Shown here: piece by piece, positions 63,419 to 64,000 of the stretch
How positions within the stretch are numbered: position 1 is the stretch's first letter
How the letters are laid out: each line of letters opens with the position of its first letter
NCBI RefSeq assembly: GCF_900142755.1
Contig: NZ_FRCA01000007.1
Span: forward strand, 124,001-188,000
Source of the DNA: Halomonas cupida
GTDB taxonomy: Bacteria > Pseudomonadota > Gammaproteobacteria > Pseudomonadales > Halomonadaceae
DNA length: 64,000 bases
Direction of reading: 5' to 3'
Notes under the pieces: model-generated
The model's input: only the letters and a program-made list of their open reading frames with translations
Databases searched by the model: none
Told to the model about the DNA's origin: nothing
Made by a program: the position numbers and the translations under genes

Positions 63419-64000
63419 ATGGCACGGATCAAGGCACTGATCGGCCTCGCCAACCCCGGCGCGGAATACGAAGCCACTCGGCACAACGCCGGCGCCTGGC
63501 TGGTCGAGGAAGTCGTGCGCCAGGCCGGTACCAGCCTGCGCCCTGAGCGCAAGTTTCTGGGCCTGTATGCCAAGGCGATCATTGATGGCCAGGATCTCCA
63601 TCTGCTGACACCGACCACCTACATGAACCGCTCCGGCGGTGCAGTGGCGGCACTGGCCAATTTCTTCAAGCTGGCCCCCGACGAAATACTGGTGGCCCAC
63701 GACGAGCTGGATCTGGCGCCGGGCACTGCTCGCTACAAACAGGGTGGCGGCCATGGCGGACACAATGGTCTGCGCGACATCATCAGTGCGCTGGGCAACG
63801 ACAAGTCCTTCCATCGTGCACGTATCGGTATCGGTCACCCCGGCAGCGCCAGTCAGGTCACCAATTACGTACTGGGTCGTCCGGGCAAGAGCGAGCGCGA
63901 GGCTATCGACGCCAGCATCGACGAATGCATGGCCACCCTGCCCCTCGCTCTAGCAGGTGACTGGGCAAAGGCCATGAACCGTCTGCACAGTTTTACTCAC
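63419..64000 (+). CDS. pth: Peptidyl-tRNA hydrolase, 3' end cut by window edge
   Basis: The frame begins [20 protein letters not shown] and stays open to the window end (194 codons). Catalytic features are present: Asn in LANPG, His in ATRHNAG, the [10 protein letters not shown] loop and the Asp in HDELDLAPG, followed by [13 protein letters not shown]. Pth frees peptidyl-tRNAs that drop off the ribosome. The family length is about 190-200, so only a few residues are missing. It is placed after rplY as in related genomes. Confidence 0.93.
   Translation, partial: MARIKALIGLANPGAEYEATRHNAGAWLVEEVVRQAGTSLRPERKFLGLYAKAIIDGQDLHLLTPTTYMNRSGGAVAALANFFKLAPDEILVAHDELDLAPGTARYKQGGGHGGHNGLRDIISALGNDKSFHRARIGIGHPGSASQVTNYVLGRPGKSEREAIDASIDECMATLPLALAGDWAKAMNRLHSFTH

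Overview
The window looks like a chromosome segment of a halophilic gammaproteobacterium, most likely Halomonadaceae (Halomonas or a close relative). The evidence is the right-hand core block, prmC-prfA-hemA divergent from TPR lipoprotein-lolB-ispE-tRNA-Gln-prs-rplY-pth, which follows the order known from Pseudomonas and Halomonas, plus a high-GC background and a large polyamine uptake and catabolism locus. This placement is inference from gene order and protein character, not from a database search.

Layout. 1-3.5 kb: an AT-richer stretch of one-directional genes (a DUF2971 protein cut by the window edge, an unrecognised 357-residue protein, a SIR2-like protein) separated by attC-like sites, which reads as part of an integron cassette array. 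3.5-21 kb: accessory genes, mostly small regulator/target pairs: AraC regulator and SDR, MipA/OmpV with RidA facing a two-component system, MmyB-type regulator and SmvA-like MFS pump, MerR regulator and DUF2938 membrane protein. It also holds a desaturase, an MgtC-like protein, a Ycf48-like lipoprotein, two gene relics and several short tandem repeats. 20.7-22.4 kb: copper chaperone PCu(A)C and SCO, then an SRPBCC protein. 22.5-26.6 kb: puuD-like hydrolase divergent from a puuA-like ligase and an NhaC-family antiporter. 26.7-30.2 kb: FlbD-like small protein, universal stress protein, AGCS symporter with a divergent HTH regulator. 30.2-37.7 kb: pbpC and a giant alpha-2-macroglobulin, translationally coupled. 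37.9-40.7 kb: MerR/SDR pair, a glycine-zipper protein and a small membrane protein.

41.2-50.9 kb: one leftward polyamine locus with a full Pot-type ABC transporter (ATPase, two permeases, two substrate-binding proteins), a second PuuA-like ligase and two PuuB-like FAD oxidases. With the 22.5-26.6 kb cluster it would import polyamines, glutamylate them, oxidise the product and hydrolyse gamma-glutamyl-GABA; the aldehyde dehydrogenase (PuuC) and GABA aminotransferase (PuuE) are not in the window. 51.3-64 kb: LysR regulator, moeB and lrp, followed by the housekeeping block, with pth running off the right edge.

The most notable observations are the attC-like sites around the SIR2 gene and a 173-bp element present in two ungapped copies (10953-11125 and 53020-53192). 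That element has TATTAAC/GTTAATA ends, five predicted hairpins and a compensatory base-pair change between copies, so it looks like a MITE or a structured mobile RNA element. All starts that differ from the longest open frame were chosen by visible ribosome binding sites or by family length.
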